64,000 nucleotides of DNA from Marinomonas fungiae (GTDB lineage: Bacteria > Pseudomonadota > Gammaproteobacteria > Pseudomonadales > Marinomonadaceae), in contig NZ_LIQF01000001.1 in assembly GCF_001418205.1 (NCBI RefSeq), positions 464,863 through 528,862 of the forward strand, given 5' to 3'. Each line of letters opens with the position of its first letter. Within the stretch, counting starts at the first letter, position 1. The notes beneath the pieces were generated by a model, which had not been told where the DNA came from, did not search any database, and saw only the letters and a list, made by a program, of their open reading frames with translations. The translations under genes and the position numbers were made by a program. Shown here in pieces: positions 45,851-55,040 of this stretch.

Positions 45851-47440
45851 TTATAGTTCGCGAGAGGCTAAAAACTCATCGTAGGTGCCTTGGAAGTGCT
45901 CAATCTTGTGATGCTTGATATGCAGAATTTCCGTCGCCAATGATGATACAAATTCACGGTCATGGCTGACGAAAATCAGGGTGCCCGGATACATTTCCAG
46001 CGCCATATTCAACGACTCGATTGATTCCATATCCAAGTGGTTGGTCGGCTCGTCCATCAACAATACGTTGGTTTCTTGTAGAATCAACTTACCAAAAATC
46101 AGACGGTTCTTTTCACCACCAGAACATACTTTGGCTTTTTTATTGAAATCATCTGCCGAGAACAACATACGGCCAAGGGTCGCACGAACAATTTGATCAT
46201 CGTCGGATGGTTTACGCCATTGGGTCATCCATTCAAACAAAGTCATGTCGTTATCAAACATATCGTTACTGTCCTGAGGACAGTAACCTAGGGTCGCATT
46301 TTCCGCCCATTTAATGGTGCCTTCTTGAGCCTCAAGCTCGTTCATAAGACAGCGTAGCATAGTGGTTTTACCAACACCGTTTTCACCCAAGACAGCAAGA
46401 CGTGCGCCCGCTTCTAGGATCAAGTTACCACCTTGGAACAATTTTTCGCCTTCAAAACCATGGCCCAAGTTTTCCAGAACCAAAGCCTGACGATGCAGTT
46501 TCTTTTGTTGATTAAAGCGAATAAATGGGTTTTGGCGGCTTGAAGGCTTAATGTCTTCTAGCTTAATTTTATCCAGCTGACGAGCACGAGACGTGGCTTG
46601 CTTGGCTTTCGATGCGTTGGCCGAGAAGCGTGCTACGAACTGCTTAAGATCAGCGATTTGCGCTGACTTTTTAGCGTTCGCCGCCATCATCGATTCGCGG
46701 GCTTGGGCTGACGCCAGCATAAAGTCATCGTAGTTACCTGGGTAAACTCGTAGCTCACCGTAGTCGATGTCCGCCATGTGGGTACAAACAGAGTTTAAGA
46801 AGTGACGGTCGTGGGAAATGATCACCATAGTCGACTTGTACTGGTTTAGCATGTCTTCCAACCAGCGGATCGAGTCGATGTCCAAGTTGTTGGTCGGCTC
46901 GTCCAGTAGCAGGATATCAGGTACGGAGAACAGGGCTTGTGCCAATAGCACACGTAGCTTCCAGCCTGGTGCCACTTCGCTCATTGGACCAAAGTGTAAT
47001 GACTCATCAATACCCGCACCTAGCAGGATTTCACCAGCTCGACTTTCTGCGCTGTAGCCGTCCATTTCCATGAACTCGCCTTCAAGCTCAGCCACCTTGA
47101 TACCGTCATCTTCGCTCATTTCTGGCAGGCTGTAGATGCGGTCACGCTCTTTTTTTACTTCCCAAAGCTCTTTGTAACCCATGATTACTGTGTCGATCAC
47201 AGAATATTCTTCAAAGGCAAACTGGTCCTGATTCAATTTGCCCACACGTAGGTTCGGGCTCACCGAAACGTTACCAGATGTTGGAATCAAGCTGCCGTCT
47301 AGGATTTTCATGAAGGTGGATTTACCACAGCCGTTCGCGCCAATTAGGCCGTAACGATTGCCATCACTGAATTTAACGGAGATGTTTTCAAAAAGAGGTT
47401 TGCTACCAAACTGCATGGTAACGTTAGAAGCTACGATCAT
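45851..47440 (-). CDS. ybiT: ABC-F ATPase YbiT
   Basis: Ribosome-associated ABC-F protein of 529 residues, nearly collinear with E. coli YbiT (530). Two ATPase cassettes: Walker [10 protein letters not shown] (34-42) with [14 protein letters not shown], and GENGVGKTT with [13 protein letters not shown]. The linker between them contains [25 protein letters not shown], the P-site tRNA-interacting motif region. ABC-F proteins act in translation by modulating the ribosomal peptidyl-transfer centre; YbiT's exact role is not settled. A small GC-rich hairpin (47463-47478) lies in the leader, just upstream of the start. Confidence 0.95.
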   Translation of the reverse strand: MIVASNVTMQFGSKPLFENISVKFSDGNRYGLIGANGCGKSTFMKILDGSLIPTSGNVSVSPNLRVGKLNQDQFAFEEYSVIDTVIMGYKELWEVKKERDRIYSLPEMSEDDGIKVAELEGEFMEMDGYSAESRAGEILLGAGIDESLHFGPMSEVAPGWKLRVLLAQALFSVPDILLLDEPTNNLDIDSIRWLEDMLNQYKSTMVIISHDRHFLNSVCTHMADIDYGELRVYPGNYDDFMLASAQARESMMAANAKKSAQIADLKQFVARFSANASKAKQATSRARQLDKIKLEDIKPSSRQNPFIRFNQQKKLHRQALVLENLGHGFEGEKLFQGGNLILEAGARLAVLGENGVGKTTMLRCLMNELEAQEGTIKWAENATLGYCPQDSNDMFDNDMTLFEWMTQWRKPSDDDQIVRATLGRMLFSADDFNKKAKVCSGGEKNRLIFGKLILQETNVLLMDEPTNHLDMESIESLNMALEMYPGTLIFVSHDREFVSSLATEILHIKHHKIEHFQGTYDEFLASREL

Positions 47441-47569
47441 GGGGTGTCCAGAAATTGAGAAAGCCCCAGTAAAGGGGCTTAGTGATTGATGAGCGTACTA
47501 TAAAGCCTGTGTATGAAAAGTCTATGGCATTGATGAAAAAGTCATCATTTTTAACGCCTCTGCGGAGCG

Positions 47570-48214
47570 TTACTTTTTCAATGCTTTATTGATTTTTTCC
47601 ATCAAGGCATCGATCTCTTTGTGACGGCCTTCATCTGCTAATGGACGGTCGGCACGAGGTGCCGCTTGCTGAGCCATCGTGATGTATTTCTGCGCTTCGG
47701 CATACTGTTTATCATCATATAGGAACTCCGCATAGAAATAGTTTCCATCAATGCCTTGCGGATTAAGCTTCAGAGATTCTTGCAGCAATTTCTGTGCTTT
47801 TTTATCACTGCCAAAGCCAATTGGCCAACCCGGTACTTTATGGTACAGCACGCCTAAACTGGTGTAAGCTGAGCCTTGAAGCGCATTAGGGTTTTGCTCA
47901 AGAGCTTGTTCAAAACTTGCTTTCGCCGCTTTAGCAAAGGATAAAGCCCCTAACCCCCCCTTTGCCCCTGCGGTGCTGGATTGAATAATGCCCAACCAAA
48001 CACGGTATTCCGTTTTTTCTGGATGAGCCTGAACCATCTGCTCAGCTTGACTCATTAGCTGCGTGAAGGCTGCCTCACGCTCATCTTCTGGCATCAGATA
48101 ATTTATTTCCGCCCACGTCTTTTGTAGTGTATGCAATCCTGTATCCGCTTCTTCAGCCCAAGTTTGAGACATCATACCCGCGCACAGTAGCACGGCAGAA
48201 AGGATCTTTTTCAT
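47570..48214 (-). CDS. Secreted TPR-like protein of the hemolysin-family operon
   Basis: 214-residue exported protein: signal peptide MKKILSAVLLCAGMMSQTWA, then helical repeats of TPR character (EYRVWLGIIQSSTAGAKGGLGALSFAKAAKASFEQALEQNP; AYTSLGVLYHKVPGWPIGFGSDKKAQKLLQESLKLNP; YFYAEFLYDDKQYAEAQKYITMAQQAAP). The helix pairs, each ending in NP or AP, suggest two to three repeats. Its start overlaps the stop of the SDR gene by four bases, so it belongs to the five-gene operon 47570-51848. A periplasmic scaffold or binding role is inferred only from the fold. Confidence 0.85.
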   Translation of the reverse strand: MKKILSAVLLCAGMMSQTWAEEADTGLHTLQKTWAEINYLMPEDEREAAFTQLMSQAEQMVQAHPEKTEYRVWLGIIQSSTAGAKGGLGALSFAKAAKASFEQALEQNPNALQGSAYTSLGVLYHKVPGWPIGFGSDKKAQKLLQESLKLNPQGIDGNYFYAEFLYDDKQYAEAQKYITMAQQAAPRADRPLADEGRHKEIDALMEKINKALKK

Positions 48215-49017
48215 AGTCGCTTCTCCTGAAAAGTTGGAGCGATAAAACGCTTAATAATGGGAAGTTTTTTTAGCAAAGCCTTGTCAACAAGACTTGGGAA
48301 AGCGCCGTTGAGTTTGACGAATAGACGCTCGGGGAAACCGATAAAGCCACGATTTTGAGCGCTTTCAAGCAGTGCCACAAAATGCTCTGCCACCGTCTCA
48401 GGTGTGTCCACGTGATTTCCCAGCGCTTTATTCATGGCATTCGCTACATCACTATTAATCGCTGTGGCGGTAGCTCTTGGTGCCAAATAGGAAACGCGAA
48501 TGTTGCTATCCGCAAGCTCCCGCATTAGAGCTTCAGTGAAGCCGCGCAGGCCAAATTTACTGGCACAGTAGGCACTTTGCCCAGCAAAACCAATACTGCC
48601 AAAAGCTGAACCAATATTGACAATATAAGTCACGCGGTTTTGTTGTAGATGGGGTAGCAAGGCTTGAGTAAGCAACATTGGCGCCAGCAAATTGGTTTCA
48701 ATGACCGACTCGATGGTTGTACTGTCCGTGTCTTCCAACAAGGATAAATGACTCACGCCAGCATTATTTACCAGCATGGTTAAACCACCTAACTCCGCTA
48801 CTTTGGTGACTAATGCCACACGCTCTTTGGCACAAGATAAATCTGCGCAAATGACATCATGATTGCCAGGTAACGCTTCAGCCAAGGTATGCAGCTTCAT
48901 GCTGTTGCGTCCCACAAGGATCAAACTGACGCCCTTTTCAGCTAAGGTTTTCGCAATCGCTTGACCAATGCCACCAGCTGCTCCCGTTAGTACACAACGT
49001 TGGTTTTCCCAGTTCAT
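48211..49017 (-). CDS. Short-chain dehydrogenase/reductase
   Basis: 268-residue classical SDR with the cofactor motif TGAAGGIG (residues ~9-16), NNAGVSH and the catalytic YCASK (Tyr/Lys near residues 151-155), followed by the usual LRGFTEALMRELADSNIRVSYLAPRAT. The C-terminal tail (KLPIIKRFIAPTFQEKRL) is basic and may be membrane-associated, as in lipid-acting SDRs. It lies 11 bases after the diiron oxidase gene and overlaps the TPR gene by four. In this operon it would reduce or oxidise the acyl-derived product; substrate unknown. Confidence 0.88.
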   Translation of the reverse strand: MNWENQRCVLTGAAGGIGQAIAKTLAEKGVSLILVGRNSMKLHTLAEALPGNHDVICADLSCAKERVALVTKVAELGGLTMLVNNAGVSHLSLLEDTDSTTIESVIETNLLAPMLLTQALLPHLQQNRVTYIVNIGSAFGSIGFAGQSAYCASKFGLRGFTEALMRELADSNIRVSYLAPRATATAINSDVANAMNKALGNHVDTPETVAEHFVALLESAQNRGFIGFPERLFVKLNGAFPSLVDKALLKKLPIIKRFIAPTFQEKRL

Positions 49018-49028
49018 AGCAGCCTCTC

Positions 49029-49697
49029 TTATGCAGCCTGAGCCGCAGACTTACTGTCCAACGTACGGAAAATATTGGCATACAAAGTGAAGAACATCTT
49101 AGCACTGTGGACGATCAGATCTTGCTCTTTAGGAGCATCGATCTTATTCATTAGGTTCTCAAAGAATACGATGTGTTCTTGATCCAGTGCACCGTGAGAG
49201 CGCAGGTAACTGAAGGCACTGCTTGGTAGCCCAAGCTTGTCTTGAATATGTTGTGCGGCATTGTCCGCTAAAGCGGTGCTCGTCCCTTCTAGAACAAACA
49301 CCATGCCAAAGAAGCCCAGAGGGTTGATTCGATTAACCATATCGTAGGCATAAGAGACCATCAATTCCGTCGCCGCCGCAGGGTGACTACGTCGCACAGC
49401 CTCTTTATCCGCACCACAAGCCTCTATGTCATTGAGGATCCATTCCTGATGACCCATTTCCTCTTCAATGTATTCACCCACTGCTTCTCGTAGCCATTCT
49501 TTTGATTCTGGCAAACGACTTCCCACCGCCATCAATAGCGGTACCGTGTGCTTCACATGGTGGTAGGCTTGTGACAAAAATGCGACATAGTCTTCTAGGC
49601 AAATGTCACCTTGAAAACAACGCTGAATAATTGGCGCCGTCACCAAATATTGACGCTCCATTTGTGTTTCATTCTGTAGACGTTGGTACAAAGACAT
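49029..49697 (-). CDS. Haem-oxygenase-like diiron oxidase
   Basis: 222-residue all-helical protein of the TenA/haem-oxygenase-2 fold. Potential diiron ligands are in the right order: Glu75/78-80 and His83 in EYIEEEMGHQEW, Glu137 in VLEGTS, then His168-x3-Asp172-x2-His175 in SHGALDQEHIVFF, the spacing of CADD-type diiron oxidases. Family members act on fatty acids (UndA), amino acids or pABA precursors. Here it is between an acyl-activating enzyme and an SDR, which suggests oxidation of an acyl-derived intermediate. It is most likely not a thiaminase because no TenA active-site Cys is evident. The gene starts 10 bases after the ligase gene. Confidence 0.87.
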   Translation of the reverse strand: MSLYQRLQNETQMERQYLVTAPIIQRCFQGDICLEDYVAFLSQAYHHVKHTVPLLMAVGSRLPESKEWLREAVGEYIEEEMGHQEWILNDIEACGADKEAVRRSHPAAATELMVSYAYDMVNRINPLGFFGMVFVLEGTSTALADNAAQHIQDKLGLPSSAFSYLRSHGALDQEHIVFFENLMNKIDAPKEQDLIVHSAKMFFTLYANIFRTLDSKSAAQAA

Positions 49698-49707
49698 CTC
49701 TATTCTC

Positions 49708-51168
49708 CTAAAAATTGGCGCACTGATTCATTTCATACATGGTTTCAATACGATCATGGAAATGACTCAAAATAGCGTTGCGAATCGGTTTACCCGTACT
49801 GGTTATAAGCCCTTCTATTTGCTCTAACGGCTCTGATGAAACAAGCCAATCACCGATTTGAGCGTAATCTGGTAACCCTGCGTTGACCTTATCAATTGTG
49901 GCTTGAATGGCGTTATGAGGCATATCCGCTTTTGCTAACACAAGCAGCGCGCCACAAAAGGGTTTTGCTTCACCAAACACGATCACGCTTCGGAAGCACT
50001 GGCTAGCCATCAACTCCGCTTCAATCCATTCTGGGGAAATATTGCGACCAAACGAATTAATCAACACGTTCTTACAACGCCCTTCGATGTGTAAGTAATC
50101 GCCTTCAAAGCTGACTAAGTCACCGGTCGCAAACTCTGTTGGATAAAAGCTCTCTGGCTGATTCATATAGCCAAGAAACAGGTTTCCTGACACAATCAGC
50201 TCGCCATTTTCTAACCGTGCTTGGGCGTGGGGGAGTAACTTACCAGCGCTACTGGGCTGGTCTGCATTGTTAGTATTTAATGAAACAACCGAGGCACACT
50301 CTGATAAACCATAGCCTTGGAATACCGGAAGCCCTAATGCTCGGGCTTGCTCGATCAGCGCTGCCGACACTTTGCCTCCACCGACTGCAATAAATTCAAG
50401 TGATGCAGGTGGCTGCCAACCTTGCTGACACGCTAGCACCATAAATGCCAACAGTTCGGGAACTAAAATAATACTGTTCGGTTGTTGCAGGCTAATCAGC
50501 GACAACATGGCTTGAGGTTGGGTTAAACGACTACCTTGAAAGCCTCGTTCGGCTTGGCTCGCTAAATAAACGGTGCCACCCACCATTAAAGGCGCATAAA
50601 TTCCAGCGATGTTCTCCAGCAAGGTAGCCAGTGGTAATAAGCATAAGTGCTTTACTTGTGCTAGCCCTATAGTGCTGGCAAGAGAACGGGCGACCGTTAA
50701 CTGGGACTCATTACTTAAGCAAACTCCTTTAGGCGTCCCCGTTGTCCCTGACGTAAACGTAATCTTGTGAGTACCTGCGGGTAACAACGGCGCAGCACTA
50801 GGATGTAAGCGCTGAAATAACACTTTAGCAAACGGTGTTTGCTTACTTACTTCTTCTAGCGTATTAGCTTGGGTCGGACCGACAACAAGCAATTCACTGG
50901 CACTGGCTTGTAACAAATATTCAGTTTGCTGAGCACTGAAAAAAACCGGTACAGGCACACAACAAATATTGGCTTGCTGACAGGCTAAATCAAATAAGGC
51001 CCATTCAATACTGTTGTCCATAAATAAGGCCACTCGACTGACCTTTTGATCGGCTAACCAAGCGCGTCGTGTTTCGACCGCATTGACTAACTCGTTATAG
51101 GTTAGCTGGTTGTCAGCATCCGCTAAGGCAACATTATGCTGCCATTTTTGGGAGAAGTACCACATCAT
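49708..51168 (-). CDS. AMP-dependent acyl ligase
   Basis: ANL-superfamily adenylating enzyme of 486 residues. The P-loop is TSGTTGTPKG (139-148), followed by GYGLSECASVVSLN (A5-type), TGDLV (A7) and GRNISPEWIE; the C-terminal catalytic lysine is Lys460 in STGKPIRN. Resembles long-chain fatty acyl-CoA/ACP/AMP ligases but is shorter than typical FadD (about 560). It would activate a carboxylic acid as acyl-AMP and pass it to CoA or directly to a partner. The start overlaps the stop of the 'thermostable hemolysin' gene (ATGA), a strong hint of joint function. Confidence 0.9.
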   Translation of the reverse strand: MMWYFSQKWQHNVALADADNQLTYNELVNAVETRRAWLADQKVSRVALFMDNSIEWALFDLACQQANICCVPVPVFFSAQQTEYLLQASASELLVVGPTQANTLEEVSKQTPFAKVLFQRLHPSAAPLLPAGTHKITFTSGTTGTPKGVCLSNESQLTVARSLASTIGLAQVKHLCLLPLATLLENIAGIYAPLMVGGTVYLASQAERGFQGSRLTQPQAMLSLISLQQPNSIILVPELLAFMVLACQQGWQPPASLEFIAVGGGKVSAALIEQARALGLPVFQGYGLSECASVVSLNTNNADQPSSAGKLLPHAQARLENGELIVSGNLFLGYMNQPESFYPTEFATGDLVSFEGDYLHIEGRCKNVLINSFGRNISPEWIEAELMASQCFRSVIVFGEAKPFCGALLVLAKADMPHNAIQATIDKVNAGLPDYAQIGDWLVSSEPLEQIEGLITSTGKPIRNAILSHFHDRIETMYEMNQCANF

Positions 51169-51848
51169 AAGTTCCTCAAAGAGGCCAATAAGTTATTGGA
51201 ATTGTTCTGCACGATAGCTAACAAGCCATGTAATTCCTTGCGTTGATAAGCAACCTTAATGGAGGCTTCAATATCCAGCACCATGACCTCTGGCTCGTTA
51301 TCATAGTAACTTCCCCACTCAGATAAGCTTTGTGCAATACAGTCAGGTGATGCTGGCGCAAGGTAAGTCATTGGGAAGCCCATTGCCGTGAGCAACTGGC
51401 GCACTTTTTCTGTGCCAGAAAAGACAAGGTGGCGCACATCCGTTAGATATAGCCCCATCACCACAGTCATAATCAGCGGTAAAGTGAACCGTGGACTTTG
51501 CGAGTAAAGGTTACCCATTTCAGCAATTTGGTGGCGAGTTGTGCTAATACCAACTTGCGCAAGGGCTTGAGTAATAGAGGTGGGCAAATATTGTTCAATA
51601 AAGAGAGGGACATCAGCTCTACGCACACCGACAGCTGCACGCAGTTGCTTCGTTTTAATACCTAATAACAGCGGTAAGAAAGTGCTAAGGTTCGCATCGT
51701 AACATTTAGAAAAGCCAGCCTTGATAAACGCTTCTAGCTCACCACGATCTGAGCTTTGATGCTCAGCCGTTACAAATTCGAAGACCTGTTTTGGCCCTTG
51801 AAGTCGATTAACCTTAATAGGTTGCTGTAACACTAATGGCTCTTGCAT
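51165..51848 (-). CDS. Thermostable hemolysin-family protein, acyltransferase-like fold
   Basis: 227-residue soluble protein of the T_hemolysin family, first gene of a five-gene operon. The name comes from a Vibrio hemolytic activity, but the fold belongs to the GNAT/acyl-homoserine-lactone synthase clan. Visible features recall LuxI-type synthases: FIEQYLP (83-89), an acidic 'E-x-G' motif (EMGNLYS, Glu110), and a LVFSGTEKVRQLLTAMGFP block (about 141-159) like the T..v..ll...G region of acyltransferases. No signal peptide or pore-forming helix is present, so direct hemolysis is doubtful. Co-translation with an acyl ligase suggests acyl transfer to an amine. That is inference. Confidence 0.85.
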   Translation of the reverse strand: MQEPLVLQQPIKVNRLQGPKQVFEFVTAEHQSSDRGELEAFIKAGFSKCYDANLSTFLPLLLGIKTKQLRAAVGVRRADVPLFIEQYLPTSITQALAQVGISTTRHQIAEMGNLYSQSPRFTLPLIMTVVMGLYLTDVRHLVFSGTEKVRQLLTAMGFPMTYLAPASPDCIAQSLSEWGSYYDNEPEVMVLDIEASIKVAYQRKELHGLLAIVQNNSNNLLASLRNL

Positions 51849-51888
51849 AGTCAGTCCCTCATACTGGATAAGCTCAGACTAAACGCGA

Positions 51889-51911
51889 AACCTTATGTAA
51901 AACTTATGTCC
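51889..51911 (-). promoter_or_regulatory. Direct repeat in the hemolysin-family operon promoter
   Basis: The heptamer ACATAAG occurs twice on the minus strand (51909-51903 and 51898-51892) at an 11-base step, about 45-60 bases before the first start codon of the five-gene operon. The spacing fits a regulator binding one face of the helix. No known factor is assigned. Confidence 0.35.
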
Positions 51912-51957
51912 TTTTTAAGTTTTCTTTCAAAGTGAAATGTTTTGTAATTCATCAAGG

Positions 51958-54009
51958 CTAATTGTCGAAATGATCCTGAGGACTCAGCAGTTTGCCGCCT
52001 CCCTCTTGCAACAAACTGTAAAACGTTCGGTGATGCAGTGGCTTAGAATAAAAATAACCTTGGTATAAACGGCAACCGCGGTGATCTAACAGTTGTTTCT
52101 GTATTGAGGTCTCAACCCCTTCTGCGATCACTTCTAACCCTAGCTTTTTCGCCATCAATAGAATCACATCAACGATCGGTGTTTCATCATCAACATTTTC
52201 AATATCGTTGACAAAACTTCTATCAATTTTTAGCACATTAATAGGCAACTGATTGAGATAACGCAGCGATGAATACCCAGTTCCAAAATCGTCGATAGAG
52301 AAGGAAATACCCTGTTCCTTAAGTAGCAACATGGTATCGATGGCGTGTTTAAAGTTATTTATCAGCAGGTTCTCTGTGATTTCAAATTCAATATTAATAT
52401 CGTCAACGTTATAACGTTGTAAAATTGGCAAAATCCGTTGAATAAAGTCTGCTTGCATAAAATGGGCAGGACTTATATTGATGGATAAGTGACGGAAGGT
52501 ATCAGGTAAGCCACTACTCTGCCATTGACACAGAAGGCGTAACGATTCTTCTAATACCCACTCTTCAATGACACTGATCTGACCTGACTCCTCGGCGACT
52601 GAGATAAACTCTACCGGAGAGACCATGCCTCTTTCTGGATGACGCCAACGTAATAATACTTCTGCGCCAGAAATAATGCCCATGTTGGTGACTTGCGGCT
52701 GTAACCAAATCTCCAATTGCTGACGCTCGATCGCCTTGTGTAAACCTTCCTCTAACTGCCAACGGCTCTGAGCTTGGCGCTGCATGCTGACATCGAAAAA
52801 GCGAAAACCATTGCGGCCTTCTGCTTTCACACGATACAAAGCCGTATCAGCTCGTCGCAGCACATGACTACTCGAGTCCTTGATCTGCGGAAACGTTGTT
52901 AAACCAATGCTGGTAGAACAATGAATCAAGTTACGCCCAATCTGCACTGGCACAGAAATCATTTCGGTAATACTTGCCGCAATATCCATGGCGCGTTGTT
53001 CAGCCTTACCTTCATCCTGATTTAGCTCAGGTAGCATGACCACAAACTCATCTCCACCAAAACGAGCAATGGTTGCTTGCTCTGGTAATCCCTCTTTCAA
53101 ACGCTGCGCCAACGTCATCAGTAATTGATCACCAACCTGATGACCTAAAGAATCATTGATGGTTTTAAATCGATCGATATCAAGATACAGCACAGCGCCA
53201 AAGCAACCTCTTGGCTGAACGATGGAGGCATCAAGACGTTCAATAAACTTGCGTCGATTAGCCAGTTCTGTAAGTGGATCAAAATACGCCAACATTTCTA
53301 CCTGTCGACTTGCTTGATCCTTTTTTTGCCAAATCTGTTCGACACTCTGAACTAACTCGCCTAATTCATCCGTTTTACAATAGGGTGAACTTGCTTCGTC
53401 TTTGTCTGTTTCTTTATCCAAACCAGAGACCCAATGCGAGATTTGTTGAATGGGTTTAGAAAGTGCGAAGTAAAAGACTACAAACAGAATCAGGCTCAAC
53501 AACAAGGTAGAGATAAGCCCAGACAGAGCCAAAGTAATCGCTCGATTGGTTAAGCCTGTAGAAACAAAGCGTTTATCTAATTCAACAATTAAGCGCGCGT
53601 TTCGATCTTGGCTAGAAGGTATTTTGATGAAGCGCTCAATCTGATCGGGAAGCCCCAAGATCTTAAAACTATACTGTATTAAGAAAGACTCTTTATTGGC
53701 TCTCGTGATCTCTTTTGCTTCAGCGACTTTATCGCCAAAGTCATCGTCTATTTGCGCTGCTGAAAAAAGAGAATCACTCACCAAAGACTTGGCGATCGAC
53801 TGTATGTGTTCTGAATCTAAGTTATAGATTGCCTCTTCGAGGCTGGGCCGGTACAGCTCAATAGATCGCTCAATGCTTTCTTTTAAACTGTCTCGTACAT
53901 GATTAAGATCGAAATAAAACTGGGATAACGCCGAAAGCCCCCCAATAAAAAATGATGTTAATAAAATGATTTTTGCTTGGCGATATGCAATCCGTTGCCC
54001 CAATTTCAA
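51958..54009 (-). CDS. GGDEF-EAL c-di-GMP protein with periplasmic sensor
   Basis: 683-residue membrane protein: helix (~13-33), periplasmic segment (~35-155), helix (~158-182), HAMP-like linker, GGDEF (GGDEF intact at 318-322), EAL domain reading EVL (449-451, GAEVLLRW). The remaining EAL residues look intact: ENLLIN in the EITEN motif, DDFGTGYSSL and VIAEGVET. No RxxD inhibitory site precedes GGDEF. EVL variants can be active, so dual activity remains possible. It begins 16 bases after the stop of a periplasmic binding-protein gene, suggesting the binding protein feeds its periplasmic sensor domain. It is followed closely by the hemolysin-family operon promoter. Confidence 0.92.
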   Translation of the reverse strand: MKLGQRIAYRQAKIILLTSFFIGGLSALSQFYFDLNHVRDSLKESIERSIELYRPSLEEAIYNLDSEHIQSIAKSLVSDSLFSAAQIDDDFGDKVAEAKEITRANKESFLIQYSFKILGLPDQIERFIKIPSSQDRNARLIVELDKRFVSTGLTNRAITLALSGLISTLLLSLILFVVFYFALSKPIQQISHWVSGLDKETDKDEASSPYCKTDELGELVQSVEQIWQKKDQASRQVEMLAYFDPLTELANRRKFIERLDASIVQPRGCFGAVLYLDIDRFKTINDSLGHQVGDQLLMTLAQRLKEGLPEQATIARFGGDEFVVMLPELNQDEGKAEQRAMDIAASITEMISVPVQIGRNLIHCSTSIGLTTFPQIKDSSSHVLRRADTALYRVKAEGRNGFRFFDVSMQRQAQSRWQLEEGLHKAIERQQLEIWLQPQVTNMGIISGAEVLLRWRHPERGMVSPVEFISVAEESGQISVIEEWVLEESLRLLCQWQSSGLPDTFRHLSINISPAHFMQADFIQRILPILQRYNVDDINIEFEITENLLINNFKHAIDTMLLLKEQGISFSIDDFGTGYSSLRYLNQLPINVLKIDRSFVNDIENVDDETPIVDVILLMAKKLGLEVIAEGVETSIQKQLLDHRGCRLYQGYFYSKPLHHRTFYSLLQEGGGKLLSPQDHFDN

Positions 54010-54025
54010 TTTGATAGGCCTTTAT

Positions 54026-54784
54026 CTAGTTTGACTGTAAATAGTTTGAGCGGATTTGCTCGTACTGGCCACTCTCTTTGATATGGAGTAAACCTTCATT
54101 CACCGTTGTTAAAATGGTATCTGCATTTGGATAATATTTGCTAATGCAGACATGTAACGGTAAAACTGCTTCATTAGTAACAGGGGTCACTTTTAAATCT
54201 TGCTCAATGCCTAATTGCTTAATGTAAAAAAGCGCAGGATACTCAGCCATATAAAGCAGATCTATGTTTCTATATCTCACGGCTTTAATTGCACTTGCCA
54301 AATCAGGGGCTGTTTGATGCTCTATCTTCAAAGTCTCAAGCTGCTTTTGCATGCCCCAGCCTTCGACAGACACCACTGAAAAATTGGATAAATCTTGTAA
54401 CGTATGGATATTGCTAGTATTCAATTCTCTAGCACTTACGACTACTCGCCTCACAGCAGAAATACTATCACTGAACAGCATAAATCCTTCTCGATCAGGT
54501 CGATTAGAACACGAAATAGTGCCTGCTATCAGACCTTGCTCCATCGATTTTACGATACGCTTCCAAGGCATAAGTTTGAAATTGACCGAAACATTCTGGG
54601 AGGCAAAGGCGGCTCGAGTGACATCAATATCAACCCCCGTCACTTCACTGGCCTCATTTTCTGCCATGAGATAAGGAGGATAGTCCACCACATAAAAAGT
54701 CAGGTCTTCTTCAGCATATAACAAACCTGCAGAGTAGAGACCTAAATACGAAATAAATAGCGTAAAAAGCCGTTTAGTCATCAT
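54026..54784 (-). CDS. Family 3 periplasmic solute-binding protein
   Basis: 252-residue amino-acid-type binding protein. Signal peptide through LLYAEE (~residue 26), then TFYVVDYPPYL and VTGVDIDVTRAAF, the standard first lobe, MPWKRIVKSMEQGLIAGTISCSNRPDREG and the second lobe. No transporter subunits lie near. It sits directly upstream (16 bases) of a GGDEF-EAL gene in the same direction, so it is likely a sensory partner of that protein rather than part of an ABC importer. Ligand unknown, probably a polar amino acid or similar. Confidence 0.87.
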   Translation of the reverse strand: MMTKRLFTLFISYLGLYSAGLLYAEEDLTFYVVDYPPYLMAENEASEVTGVDIDVTRAAFASQNVSVNFKLMPWKRIVKSMEQGLIAGTISCSNRPDREGFMLFSDSISAVRRVVVSARELNTSNIHTLQDLSNFSVVSVEGWGMQKQLETLKIEHQTAPDLASAIKAVRYRNIDLLYMAEYPALFYIKQLGIEQDLKVTPVTNEAVLPLHVCISKYYPNADTILTTVNEGLLHIKESGQYEQIRSNYLQSN

Positions 54785-54980
54785 ATTCTAAATGAGCCAT
54801 TATAAGTCAGTAGAAAGATGTCCCCATCAGTGGGCATAAAACTAACACAGTAAAGGAATGAAAGGATACTATTTACGTACACATTTTAAGCAAAACACTA
54901 AGTTCCGCTCTTCAGTTATGTCACTAATCTTTTCACACCAAGCCATAACGTCCATGAGACTTAGCCACATACACCCAAAG

Positions 54981-55016
54981 ACAAAAAGCCCCAAGTTTTA
55001 TCGACTTGAGGCTTTT
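54981..55016 (-). terminator. Terminator of the dCache chemoreceptor gene region
   Basis: Stem of AAGCCTCAAGT with ACTTGGGGCTT (one G-T pair) at 54988-55013, followed by T on the minus strand. It lies 24 bases after the chemoreceptor stop at 55041. Confidence 0.75.
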
Positions 55017-55040
55017 ATTTAAGGGTTTAATTAATTTCCC

